A DNA stretch of 64,000 nt from an uncultured Bacteroides sp. GTDB lineage: Bacteria > Bacteroidota > Bacteroidia > Bacteroidales > Bacteroidaceae. Under the pieces are notes generated by a model. The model did not search any database and had not been told where the DNA came from. It saw only the letters and a list, made by a program, of their open reading frames with translations. Below are positions 16,483-25,163 of the stretch, in pieces; position 1 is the stretch's first letter, and the number at the start of each line of letters is the position of its first letter. The stretch spans positions 34,835-98,834 of the forward strand of contig CAQOGY010000010.1 in assembly GCA_948847595.1 (NCBI GenBank). Direction: 5' to 3'. Made by a program: the position numbers and the translations under genes.

Positions 16483-18669
16483 CTATCGGTTAAACAACTC
16501 GAAAGTAAATTTACATCCGATCCCGCTGAACTTCCAGTTCTCACTGCTGACGAATACTCCCACATCAAAGACATGCGTACCGATACCATAACCCACTTCC
16601 AGATATGGCTGGAGATGCGGCATAGAGAGCGCACTGATATAAAGACGTTCGTTCTGCACATAGCGGGTATATTTCATCAAATGCCGGAGAATAAGGAAAG
16701 GAGCCTCGTAAGTGAAATGTCCGCGTACATAGCGGCGGGAGGAGTTGTACCAACGTCCGTCGAGCACCTGAAACACACCACCGATTTCATCATTCCACCC
16801 TACCGGCAGATTATGACGGGCAAAATTGGCAAAGTCCACAAAGTACAGTTCATCCTGATTGGTAAACGCCCCGAAGCCGAAACGATAATAAATATTTCGC
16901 ATCAGCCCCAGCTGAATCTTATGTTGAAGGTCGAATTCTATCCGTTCATATTCTCCGGTACTTTTAAATACTCCTTCTATTCCCCGTTCATAGTCCACCG
17001 AAAATGTCGGATAGTCAGAGCGGAGATTGATCTTACGCTTTCCGTTCATATAATAATAAAGCGCCGGAGTCCATTCCACCCGGATGCGCGGGGCAAAGCT
17101 GATATAGGTATTTCTGAAGCGTTCCATAAATTCCGGCGGAGGCATCGGATAGTCACCCGTAATCACAAAACGGGATTTCTCGACAGCTGTTCTCTTGTGT
17201 GCCGAGAAACCGAGGCTGATATCCAGTCCGTTGGTAATTTCAAAACTATGACGGAAGTTGAAATACAAGTCCTTGAAATAATCCAGATGGATGAGGTCGA
17301 AATTAAAGATACTGTCCGGCATCGCTTTCAGTTCGTCCAGCATCTTGCTGCTATAGATACGGTTACCATTACCCACACTCAACCGGAAAAAGCCCCGTTT
17401 CTGCGGCCAGTACTCAAAGTCGGCATTCAGCGACCAGTAGAACTCTTTCCGTGTAAAGTTATAACCCAGTTTGGGTACGATGCGGAGCCACTTGTCGCCT
17501 CTGAAAATCCGGTTGTAACGGAAATCCTGCCGGTATGATAATCCGTTGCTTCCGCTATAACTGAACAAAAGCGGATTGATAAACGGCGAGAAGCGGACAC
17601 TTCCGATATTGGACAGATTGAATTTATAATCTTCCACCATCAGGTCGCCCATCGTTCCCCAGAAAGCCTGACTCTTGGATTTTCGTTGCACCGACACGGT
17701 ATCCCGTCTGTATGCGTAATCCTTATAAAGTTGTTTTTCCCTGTCACTCAAAGGAATGGGACGTAATACGCCAAACGTGGAAGCATCTGTTTTATAGGCA
17801 TTCGTATCACACTGCAAGGAGAATGATTCCGACAAATTATACTTTTTCTTCTCCTTCTTCCGAACCTTTCTTTCTTTCAGTTCTATTGATTTATAGTCCA
17901 ACGAAGCGGTATAATTGCCGTCCACCTTATTGCCCAGGAACTTAAAAAGGGCCTCCACATCATAACGCACCGGGAGAAACTCATCTTTCTTTCCAACTTC
18001 CCCCATCTTGATCCAGCAAGTAAACGTAATCAGTTCCGACCGTCCCGAAAAACGTATTTCACGCACGCTCCATACATTGCTGCTGACAATCATATAGCCG
18101 CCCACCAGCTGGTCGCTCTTGGTACGGGGAATGAAACGTATCCGGTAGTCGAGATTATTGGGATCGCCCATCACACTGTCTATCCGGTATTTGTAGTATT
18201 TCTGCCCGTTCTTGGCAAGCGGAGACAGCAAGCGTTCGTCATTCAGAAGAGAAGATGAGTAGATATTGACACTAAAATATTCAAGCAGCCCCGGCAGTCC
18301 CCTGTTTCCTCTCACAGTGCCTTGTGATGCCTTTACTTTTTGGTCATAGATATTGGGAGCTGTATAATGCAGGTCACTGTACGTTTCGAGCAAGTATTCA
18401 CGTACCCCTTTCTGCAAGCGAAACATCGAAGGAACGTACCGGAGGATAAAATTCTTCTTCTGAATATTCATCTTACCCTTTATATATAGGTTCGCGCGAT
18501 AGTCGCTCACTATACTTTCATAAGAGGGAGCAAAAGTCATGACACGCTCAATGATGGAATCAGCAGATATCTCCTGACTTGTATAAGGATTAAGAACAAG
18601 ATTGGCTGCCCCCTTCGGAATAAAAGAGAACAAGCACAACATACATCCTATCAATATCTTATATTTCAA
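16483..18669 (-). CDS. DUF5686 family outer-membrane beta-barrel protein
   Basis: 728 residues from a TTG start at 18669, preceded at a spacing of nine bases by AGGAG. It starts with a signal peptide (KYKILIGCMLCLFSF, cleaved near GAA). The rest is beta-rich with many alternating aromatic strands and ends in a strand-like FKFTFELFNR, typical of a C-terminal barrel strand. It matches DUF5686 proteins of Bacteroidota but lacks the carboxypeptidase-regulatory-like N-domain often seen in that family. An ATG at 18741 opens the same frame but lies upstream of the -7 box at 18697-18704 and has no signal-like sequence, so I do not use it; the ATG at 18645 is an alternative. Role in the outer membrane unknown. 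Confidence 0.8.
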   Translation of the reverse strand: MKYKILIGCMLCLFSFIPKGAANLVLNPYTSQEISADSIIERVMTFAPSYESIVSDYRANLYIKGKMNIQKKNFILRYVPSMFRLQKGVREYLLETYSDLHYTAPNIYDQKVKASQGTVRGNRGLPGLLEYFSVNIYSSSLLNDERLLSPLAKNGQKYYKYRIDSVMGDPNNLDYRIRFIPRTKSDQLVGGYMIVSSNVWSVREIRFSGRSELITFTCWIKMGEVGKKDEFLPVRYDVEALFKFLGNKVDGNYTASLDYKSIELKERKVRKKEKKKYNLSESFSLQCDTNAYKTDASTFGVLRPIPLSDREKQLYKDYAYRRDTVSVQRKSKSQAFWGTMGDLMVEDYKFNLSNIGSVRFSPFINPLLFSYSGSNGLSYRQDFRYNRIFRGDKWLRIVPKLGYNFTRKEFYWSLNADFEYWPQKRGFFRLSVGNGNRIYSSKMLDELKAMPDSIFNFDLIHLDYFKDLYFNFRHSFEITNGLDISLGFSAHKRTAVEKSRFVITGDYPMPPPEFMERFRNTYISFAPRIRVEWTPALYYYMNGKRKINLRSDYPTFSVDYERGIEGVFKSTGEYERIEFDLQHKIQLGLMRNIYYRFGFGAFTNQDELYFVDFANFARHNLPVGWNDEIGGVFQVLDGRWYNSSRRYVRGHFTYEAPFLILRHLMKYTRYVQNERLYISALSMPHLQPYLEVGYGIGTHVFDVGVFVSSENWKFSGIGCKFTFELFNR

Positions 18670-18696
18670 TCGTCGTATCTCCTTGTTTATTGTAGG

Positions 18697-18704
18697 CAAA
18701 TATA
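18697..18704 (-). promoter_or_regulatory. -7 box for the DUF5686 gene
   Basis: TATATTTG on the minus strand, 27 bases before the TTG start and 51 before the ATG at 18645. It decides against the longer frame beginning at 18741. Confidence 0.6.
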
Positions 18705-18878
18705 AAAAAGAATATCGAAAAGCAAGGGAATTAAGCTGCAAAAAAGCGTTAGCAAGGAAAATCCTTTCTCAATGCCACGCATCATATCAGTTTTCATGGA
18801 CATTTTTCTACTTATTAAATCCACTTCCCAATTTCTTCAATCATTACAGTAGAATACAATAAACATTTTCTCTATAAA

Positions 18879-19024
18879 AAATAATATCTTCGAGTGCATG
18901 AATTAATTCGTCCGGCTATAGGCAACGTTTCGTCCGCCTATAGGCAAACGCAACGTCTACTATAGGCAAACTTGCATCCGGCTATAGGCGGACGAATTAA
19001 TTTATGCACTCCAAAGTATTATTT
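18879..19024. repeat. 43-base inverted repeat enclosing a 22-bp periodic CTATAGG array
   Basis: Left arm 18879-18921 and right arm 18982-19024 are inverted copies with about five mismatches, including GAGTGCAT and AATTAATTCGTCCG. CTATAGG occurs four times at exactly 22-base steps (18916, 18938, 18960, 18982), with CTATAGGCAA in the first three. The intervening 12-15 bases vary but are rich in CG steps (AACG, TCCG). It lies in non-coding sequence between the divergent DUF5686 and glnN genes. The unit is too short and the arms too long for a CRISPR array. It could be a protein-binding array, a foldback element or a repeat-mediated rearrangement site. Confidence 0.85.
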
Positions 19025-19070
19025 ATTGCACAAGCCGGGACTAAATTTAGTATAGGATAAAAAAACGCAT

Positions 19071-19271
19071 ATGCAAATGAACGCCTCGATGGGAAAACAT
19101 TTACAGTTCCTCACCCAAATGGCTATGGACAGTACTACAATGAAGCTGCTATACAGAAACATAAACAAGCATTATATGCAGGTAGAAATACTAGTCAAAC
19201 AGATGGCTGCAGAAATCGACCGACAGAAAAACAAGGACGGACAGCAGGAAATACTGGAATCCATCTCTTAA
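19071..19271 (+). CDS. Possible 66-residue hypothetical protein
   Basis: Starts at an ATG with nearby in-frame ATGs and ends 182 bases before glnN. The peptide is Met- and Lys-rich and mostly helical, with no recognisable domain, signal or membrane segment. No -7 box is evident just upstream. Coding status is uncertain; the region could instead be leader or spacer DNA. Confidence 0.3.
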   Translation: MQMNASMGKHLQFLTQMAMDSTTMKLLYRNINKHYMQVEILVKQMAAEIDRQKNKDGQQEILESIS

Positions 19272-19338
19272 TCGGTTATAATCAAAAAGTGCCGTGATGG
19301 ACAAAAGGTGATTCAGAGACGAATCAATCCTATAAGGA

Positions 19339-19423
19339 GGGGGTATTCTTCAGAAAAATATATCATTTTCCGAAAATACCCCCTTTAAAATAGGGGTACT
19401 TTCAGAAAAAACATATATTTTTG
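19339..19423 (+). promoter_or_regulatory. glnN promoter with GGGGTA repeats
   Basis: -7 box TATTTTTG at 19416-19423, 30 bases before the glnN ATG. Upstream, GGGGGTATT (19339-19347) is repeated inverted as AATACCCCC (19375-19383). A direct near-copy, GGGGTACTTTCAGAAAAA, begins at about 19393 and matches GGGGTATTCTTCAGAAAAA at 19340. The repeats look like operator sites for a regulator, possibly nitrogen-linked given the gene; the regulator is unknown. Confidence 0.55.
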
Positions 19424-19453
19424 CGCCATCAACCGATAAAAAGAAGACGATTT

Positions 19454-21643
19454 ATGTCAAAAATGAGATTTTACGCCTTACAAGAACTTTCCAACCGGAA
19501 GCCGCTGGAAGTTACTGCCCCTTCCAACAAACTCTCTGATTATTATGGTAGCCACGTATTCGACCGCAAGAAGATGCAGGAGTATCTTCCGAAGGAAGCC
19601 TATAAGGCTGTTACCGATGCAATCGAAAAAGGTACACCGATCAGCCGTGAAATAGCCGACCTGATTGCCAACGGCATGAAGAGCTGGGCCAAGTCGCTCA
19701 ACGTCACCCACTACACACACTGGTTTCAGCCTCTGACAGACGGAACCGCCGAAAAGCATGACGGCTTTATCGAATTCGGCGAAGACGGCGGAGTCATTGA
19801 ACGATTCTCCGGAAAACTGCTGATTCAGCAAGAACCGGACGCTTCTTCTTTCCCCAATGGCGGTATCCGTAATACATTCGAAGCTCGCGGATATACCGCA
19901 TGGGATGTTTCTTCTCCGGCATTCGTAGTAGATACCACGCTCTGTATCCCTACGATTTTTATCTCTTACACAGGCGAAGCGCTGGATTACAAGACTCCGC
20001 TTCTGAAAGCACTTGCCGCCGTAGACAAGGCTGCCACGGATGTTTGCCAGCTATTCGACAAGAACGTAACACGCGTCTTTACCAACTTAGGATGGGAACA
20101 GGAATATTTCCTCGTAGACTCCTCCTTATATAATGCACGTCCCGACCTTTGTCTGACCGGACGTACCTTGATGGGACACTCTTCCGCCAAAGACCAACAG
20201 TTGGAAGACCACTATTTCGGCTCCATTCCTCCACGTGTCACCGCATTTATGAAGGAACTCGAAATCGAATGTCACAAACTGGGCATCCCTGCCAAGACCC
20301 GTCACAACGAAGTAGCTCCCAACCAGTTCGAGCTGGCTCCCATCTTCGAAAACTGCAACCTGGCAAACGACCACAACCAGCTTGTCATGGACTTGATGAA
20401 GCGTATCGCACGCAAGCATCACTTCAATGTATTGCTGCACGAAAAACCATATAGCAGCGTTAACGGCTCCGGCAAACACAATAACTGGTCGCTGTGCACC
20501 GACACCGGCATCAACCTGTTTGCCCCCGGAAAGAACCCGAAAGGCAATATGCTGTTCCTTACTTTCCTGGTAAACGTACTGATGATGGTATACAAGAACC
20601 AGGACCTGCTGCGTGCCTCCATCATGAGTGCCAGCAACAGCTACCGCCTGGGAGCGAACGAAGCTCCTCCCGCCATCCTCTCCTGCTTCCTCGGTTCACA
20701 ACTCTCGGCAACCCTCGACGAAATCGTACGCCAAGTAGGAAACGAAAAGATGACACCGGAAGAAAAGACTACGCTGAAACTGGGAATCGGACGTATCCCG
20801 GAAATCTTGCTCGATACCACCGACCGCAACCGTACTTCTCCTTTCGCCTTCACCGGAAACCGCTTTGAGTTCCGTGCCGCCGGTTCTTCTTCCAACTGTG
20901 CCGCCGCCATGATCGCCATCAACGCCGCCATGGCCAACCAGTTGAACGAATTCCGCGCATCTGTGGAGAAACTGATGGAAGAAGGAGTGGGCAAAGACGA
21001 AGCTATCTTCCGCCTGCTGAAAGAAACCATCATCGCTTCCGAAGCCATCCGCTTTGAAGGCGACGGTTACTCAGAAGAATGGAGACAGGAAGCTGCCCGC
21101 CGCGGACTGACCAACATCTGCCACGTGCCGGAAGCACTGATGCACTACGTAGACAACCAGTCGAAATCGGTACTGATCGGTGAGCGCATCTTCAACGAAA
21201 CCGAACTGAACAGCCGTCTCGAAGTAGAACTGGAAAAATACACCATGAAGGTACAGATCGAGGGACGCGTATTGGGCGACCTTGCCATCAACCACATCGT
21301 GCCGACGGCTGTCACCTACCAGAACCGGCTATTGGAGAATCTTTGCAAAATGAAAGAAATCTTCTCTCCCGAAGAATACGAAGTATTGAGCGCCGACCGC
21401 AAAGAGCTGATTCGCGAAATCTCACACCGGGTGACTTCCATCAAAGTATTGGTACGCGAAATGACCGAAGCCCGAAAAGTTGCCAATCACAAAGACAACT
21501 ACAAAGAGAGAGCATTCGAATACGAAGAAAAAGTACGTCCTTATCTTGATAAAATCCGCGATCATATCGATCACCTGGAGATGGAGGTAGACGACGAAAT
21601 ATGGCCGCTACCCAAGTACAGGGAACTCTTGTTCACCAAATAA
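19454..21643 (+). CDS. glnN: Glutamine synthetase type III
   Basis: 729 residues from the ATG at 19454, the size of the Bacteroides GSIII enzyme, which forms dodecamers and makes glutamine from glutamate, ammonia and ATP. GSIII signatures are present: the N-terminal SNKLSDYYGSHVFD, the ATP/metal region NEVAPNQFELAPIFE, KHNNWSLCTDTG, and FEFRAAGSSSNCAAAM. The in-frame ATG at 19421 overlaps the -7 box and is rejected. GSIII proteins are not regulated by the adenylylation used for GSI, so control is probably at the promoter (repeats at 19339). A strong hairpin terminator follows the stop. Confidence 0.97.
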   Translation: MSKMRFYALQELSNRKPLEVTAPSNKLSDYYGSHVFDRKKMQEYLPKEAYKAVTDAIEKGTPISREIADLIANGMKSWAKSLNVTHYTHWFQPLTDGTAEKHDGFIEFGEDGGVIERFSGKLLIQQEPDASSFPNGGIRNTFEARGYTAWDVSSPAFVVDTTLCIPTIFISYTGEALDYKTPLLKALAAVDKAATDVCQLFDKNVTRVFTNLGWEQEYFLVDSSLYNARPDLCLTGRTLMGHSSAKDQQLEDHYFGSIPPRVTAFMKELEIECHKLGIPAKTRHNEVAPNQFELAPIFENCNLANDHNQLVMDLMKRIARKHHFNVLLHEKPYSSVNGSGKHNNWSLCTDTGINLFAPGKNPKGNMLFLTFLVNVLMMVYKNQDLLRASIMSASNSYRLGANEAPPAILSCFLGSQLSATLDEIVRQVGNEKMTPEEKTTLKLGIGRIPEILLDTTDRNRTSPFAFTGNRFEFRAAGSSSNCAAAMIAINAAMANQLNEFRASVEKLMEEGVGKDEAIFRLLKETIIASEAIRFEGDGYSEEWRQEAARRGLTNICHVPEALMHYVDNQSKSVLIGERIFNETELNSRLEVELEKYTMKVQIEGRVLGDLAINHIVPTAVTYQNRLLENLCKMKEIFSPEEYEVLSADRKELIREISHRVTSIKVLVREMTEARKVANHKDNYKERAFEYEEKVRPYLDKIRDHIDHLEMEVDDEIWPLPKYRELLFTK

Positions 21644-21653
21644 AAAGCTCCTG

Positions 21654-21694
21654 AAGATTGCACGAAAGAACCTGCTTTTGTGCAATCTTTTTAT
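21654..21694 (+). terminator. Intrinsic terminator of glnN
   Basis: AAGATTGCAC (21654-21663) pairs with GTGCAATCTT (21680-21689). The stem continues inward through GAAAG/CTTTT to a 6-base loop, then a T-run. Confidence 0.9.
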
Positions 21695-21724
21695 AGATTC
21701 GTTCATTTTCTCATTTTTTCTTTC

Positions 21725-21732
21725 TACTTTTG
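21725..21732 (+). promoter_or_regulatory. -7 box for the Crp/Fnr regulator
   Basis: TACTTTTG, 28 bases before the ATG at 21761. Confidence 0.6.
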
Positions 21733-21760
21733 TGCTGTATAACACAGTTTTGTAGCACCC

Positions 21761-22462
21761 ATGGTAAAAATGAACATGTCAGACATCGATATTTCGGAAC
21801 CATTATCCGATTTGTTAGCTCCTTTGAATAACGAACAAAGGGAGTTTCTGATGAACAATTATACAATACAGACCTACAAAAAAAACGAAACCATCTACTG
21901 CGAAGGGGAGACTCCCTCTCATTTGATGTGCCTCATTACCGGCAAGGTCAAAATCTTCAAAGATGGTGTAGGAGGTAGAAGTCAGATTATCCGCATGATT
22001 AAACAGCGGGAATACTTTGCGTACCGTGCATACTTCGCAAAGGAAGACTTCGTAACTGCTGCCGCTGCTTTTGAACCTTCTGTTATCTGTCTCATCCCCA
22101 TGACTGCCATTACCACGCTTATTGCTCAAAACAATGATTTAGCCATGTTCTTCATCCGCCAGCTTTCTATCGATCTCGGCATTTCCGACGAACGTACCGT
22201 CAGCCTGACACAGAAACATATCCGCGGACGTCTGGCAGAATCGCTAATTTTCCTCAAAGAAAGCTACGGTCTGGAAGAAGACGGGTCGACATTGAGTATT
22301 TATCTTTCCCGTGAAGACCTGGCAAATCTGTCGAACATGACCACCTCGAACGCCATCCGTACCTTATCACAGTTCGCTACGGAACGCCTGATCACCATCG
22401 ACGGAAGAAAGATCAAAATCATTGAAGAAGAAAAACTCAAGAAAATAAGCAAGATAGGATAA
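21761..22462 (+). CDS. Crp/Fnr-family transcriptional regulator
   Basis: 233 residues. An N-terminal cyclic-nucleotide-binding-type beta-roll (about 25-125) with GETPSHLMCLITGKVKIFKDG and a long dimerisation helix is followed by a C-terminal winged helix (about 165-230) containing LSREDLANLSNMTTSNAIRTLSQFATERLI. There is no Fnr-type cysteine cluster, and the cAMP-contacting RSAE-like motif is not conserved, so the effector is unknown. It is monocistronic, with its own promoter and a terminator at 22511. Alternative starts at Met4 and Met6 are possible. Confidence 0.93.
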   Translation: MVKMNMSDIDISEPLSDLLAPLNNEQREFLMNNYTIQTYKKNETIYCEGETPSHLMCLITGKVKIFKDGVGGRSQIIRMIKQREYFAYRAYFAKEDFVTAAAAFEPSVICLIPMTAITTLIAQNNDLAMFFIRQLSIDLGISDERTVSLTQKHIRGRLAESLIFLKESYGLEEDGSTLSIYLSREDLANLSNMTTSNAIRTLSQFATERLITIDGRKIKIIEEEKLKKISKIG

Positions 22463-22510
22463 TACAGACCTTATACGATCATAAAAAGTGATCTGAAACT
22501 TTAACTGGAA

Positions 22511-22537
22511 GCCGATGTTCGTCACATCGGCTTTTTT
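22511..22537 (+). terminator. Intrinsic terminator of the Crp/Fnr gene
   Basis: GCCGATGT (22511-22518) pairs with ACATCGGC (22524-22531), a 5-base loop, followed by six T. Confidence 0.92.
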
Positions 22538-22549
22538 ATTTCTATACTA

Positions 22550-22580
22550 TTGGAACTTATCAATTAAACAAGTACATTTG
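22550..22580 (+). promoter_or_regulatory. Consensus promoter of the GH20 gene
   Basis: TTG at 22550-22552, a 20-base spacer and TACATTTG at 22573-22580: a full Bacteroides promoter. It sits 40 bases before the ATG at 22620 and downstream of the longer frame's ATG at 22515. Confidence 0.8.
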
Positions 22581-22619
22581 TCCTGTCAATATATTAATAA
22601 CTTAACACAATTTCAGACC

Positions 22620-25049
22620 ATGAAGAAAAGTATTTCCCTTCTTCTTTTGTCCTTACTTATGATTACCCCCAGTTGTCAGAAGCCAAAAGAAGTGACGAAC
22701 GAGTACAATATCGTTCCGCAACCCAACCAGCTTGTTCCCAAAGAAGGCCGCTTCGAACTGAGTAACAAAGTCCGGCTGGTAGTTCCGTCCGATGCTCCGG
22801 AAGTTAAAAAGGTAGCCGACGGCTTTGCCGAACAACTGAAACAGACTGCCGGAATCTCTCTGAAAGAAGCCGAAAGCGTGGATGGAAAGCCTGCTATCAG
22901 TTTCGTACTACAAGAAGGTATGCCTAAAGAAGGCTACAAACTGTCTGTCACCCCTACCCTTATTACAGTTACAGCTTCCCAGCCGAACGGATTTTTCTAT
23001 GGTGTACAGACTATTTATCAACTTCTTCCTCCCGCTGTTTACGGAAAAGAACTGAAGAAGAAAGCCGACTGGTCTGTTCCGGCTGTAGAGATCGAAGACG
23101 CTCCCCGCTTTGTACATCGCGGACTGATGCTGGACGTTTGCCGCCATTACGCCCCGATAGAGTATATCTACAAGTTTATCGACCTGTTGGCAATGAACAA
23201 GATGAACGTTTTCCACTGGCATCTGACGGACGATCAGGGATGGAGAATCGAAATCAAGAAATATCCGAAACTGACAGAGATAGGTTCCAAACGTGAAAAG
23301 ACGCTGGTAGACTATTATTATGTGAACTATCCGCAAGTATTCGACGGAATAGAACACGGAGGATATTACACACAGGAACAGATAAAAGAAGTAGTAGCTT
23401 ATGCTGCAAGCAAATATATCAATGTAATCCCCGAAATAGAAATGCCGGGGCATGCATTGGCGGCTCTGGCTGCTTACCCCGAATTGTCTTGTGATTCTAC
23501 ACAGACATATAAAGTATCACCTACGTGGGGCGTATTCGAACAGGTATTCTGCCCGAGCGAGACCACTTTCAAGTTCTTTGAAGGAGTCATGGATGAGGTA
23601 GTCGAATTATTTCCCAGCGAATACATTCATATCGGAGGGGACGAATGCCCCAAAACAGCTTGGAAGAACAGTGCTTTCTGTCAGCAGTTGATTCGTCAGT
23701 TAGGCTTGAAGGATGACGTGACTCCCAGCAAAGTGGACGGAATGAAGCATAGCAAGGAAGATAAACTGCAAAGTTACTTCGTTACCCGCATGGAAAAATA
23801 CCTGAACGGCAAAGGACGCAATATCATCGGCTGGGACGAGATTTTGGAAGGCGGTCTGGCTCCGAACGCTACTGTCTTATCATGGCGTGGCGTTGAAGGC
23901 GGATTGAATGCAGCTAAAGCAGGACACAACGCAATCATGGCTCCCATGCCTTATGCTTATCTGGACTTCTATCAGGAAGATCCGGAAATCGCCCCGACTA
24001 CCATCGGCGGATACACAACGCTGAAGAAGACTTATAGCTACAATCCTGTTCCGGATGATGCCGATGAACTGGTGAAAAAGCATATTATCGGTATGCAAGG
24101 CAACCTCTGGAGAGAATATATGAAAACTTCCGACCGGGTAGATTATCAGGCCTTCCCACGTGCAATGGCAATCGCGGAAACGGGATGGACGCTGGATGCC
24201 AACAAAAACTGGAAGAGTTTCTGCGAACGCATGGTTACGGAATTTGAGCGCCTGGAAGTCATGGATACCAAACCCTGCCTCAACTTCTTCGACGTAAACA
24301 TCAATACTCATGCGGATGAAAACGGTCCGTTGATGGTATTGCTGGAAACATTCTACCCGAATGCGGAAATCAGATACACCACAGACGGCAGCGAACCGAC
24401 TTACGGTTCTACGCTATATGAACAGCCTTTCGCACTTGAAGGAAACATCGACCTGAAAGCTGCCGCCTTCAAAGACGGCAAGATGCTGGGCAAAGTCACC
24501 AACAAGCCATTGTATGGCAATCTGCTGGCGGGAAAACCATTTACCGTCAATTATACAATGGGATGGACAGGGGATATTTTCGGCGACAATGATGTACTGG
24601 GAGCTGACAAAACAACTTTCGGTCTGACGAATGGTAAGAGAGGTAACAATGCTTCTTACACTCCGTGGTCCAGTTTCGCAATCGTAGAGGGTAAAGACCT
24701 GGAATTCATCGTCCATCTGGACAAACCGACAGAAGTAAGAAAAGTGGTCTTCGGCTCCTTGTTCAATCCTGCCATGAGAATGCTCCCCGCCGGAGGAGTT
24801 GCCGTAGAAGTATCTGCTGACGGTCAGCAATATACTCAGATAGCCGAAAAAGTATTGAAGCATGATTGTCCGGAAACGGGAAGAATCGCATTCACCGACT
24901 CTATCGAATTCGAACCGACACAAGCCACTTTCCTGAAAGTAAAAATCAAGAATGGCGGTACCTTGCGTAATGGCGTCAATTTCGAAAAGAACAACGGTCC
25001 GGAAGTCATTCCTGCCGAATTGTGGATAGACGAAATCGAAGCATATTAA
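22620..25049 (+). CDS. Beta-N-acetylhexosaminidase, GH20 lipoprotein
   Basis: 809 residues from the ATG at 22620. A lipoprotein signal (MKKSISLLLLSLLMITPSC) places it on the cell envelope. An N-terminal GH20b domain precedes the GH20 catalytic barrel, with HWHLTDDQGWRIE and the catalytic pair D341-E342 in HIGGDEC. The C-terminus carries a YTTDGSEPTYGS chitobiase-type Ig-like segment and a discoidin-like carbohydrate-binding region from about residue 660. It removes terminal GlcNAc/GalNAc from glycans, fitting host-glycan use in the gut. No PUL partner (SusC/SusD) is adjacent. The longer frame starting at 22515 begins inside the preceding terminator and is rejected. Confidence 0.95.
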   Translation: MKKSISLLLLSLLMITPSCQKPKEVTNEYNIVPQPNQLVPKEGRFELSNKVRLVVPSDAPEVKKVADGFAEQLKQTAGISLKEAESVDGKPAISFVLQEGMPKEGYKLSVTPTLITVTASQPNGFFYGVQTIYQLLPPAVYGKELKKKADWSVPAVEIEDAPRFVHRGLMLDVCRHYAPIEYIYKFIDLLAMNKMNVFHWHLTDDQGWRIEIKKYPKLTEIGSKREKTLVDYYYVNYPQVFDGIEHGGYYTQEQIKEVVAYAASKYINVIPEIEMPGHALAALAAYPELSCDSTQTYKVSPTWGVFEQVFCPSETTFKFFEGVMDEVVELFPSEYIHIGGDECPKTAWKNSAFCQQLIRQLGLKDDVTPSKVDGMKHSKEDKLQSYFVTRMEKYLNGKGRNIIGWDEILEGGLAPNATVLSWRGVEGGLNAAKAGHNAIMAPMPYAYLDFYQEDPEIAPTTIGGYTTLKKTYSYNPVPDDADELVKKHIIGMQGNLWREYMKTSDRVDYQAFPRAMAIAETGWTLDANKNWKSFCERMVTEFERLEVMDTKPCLNFFDVNINTHADENGPLMVLLETFYPNAEIRYTTDGSEPTYGSTLYEQPFALEGNIDLKAAAFKDGKMLGKVTNKPLYGNLLAGKPFTVNYTMGWTGDIFGDNDVLGADKTTFGLTNGKRGNNASYTPWSSFAIVEGKDLEFIVHLDKPTEVRKVVFGSLFNPAMRMLPAGGVAVEVSADGQQYTQIAEKVLKHDCPETGRIAFTDSIEFEPTQATFLKVKIKNGGTLRNGVNFEKNNGPEVIPAELWIDEIEAY

Positions 25050-25063
25050 TGCCTGTGAGATAA

Positions 25064-25111
25064 CAAAAAACGGTGGACATTCAGCTTGTTGCTCATGTCC
25101 ACCGTTTTTTT
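25064..25111. terminator. Bidirectional terminator between GH20 and trxB
   Basis: ACGGTGGACAT (25070-25080) pairs with ATGTCCACCGT (25095-25105), flanked by A6 on one side and T7 on the other, so it serves both convergent genes. Confidence 0.93.
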
Positions 25112-25163
25112 ATCGATTCAGTTCTTATTTATTCCATGCAAAGCATTCCGCCTTACTTCATCT

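Noticed and set aside
16471..17538. 355-residue plus-strand frame across DUF5686
   Set aside because: Antisense shadow of the DUF5686 beta-barrel gene; no promoter and a His/Ile/Phe-rich peptide with no domain.
18879..19024. CRISPR array
   Set aside because: Only four 7-10-base repeat cores at a 22-base period, no spacers of usual size, no cas genes.
22515..22619. Longer start for the GH20 gene
   Set aside because: It begins inside the previous gene's terminator and upstream of the gene's own promoter; the lipoprotein signal starts at 22620.
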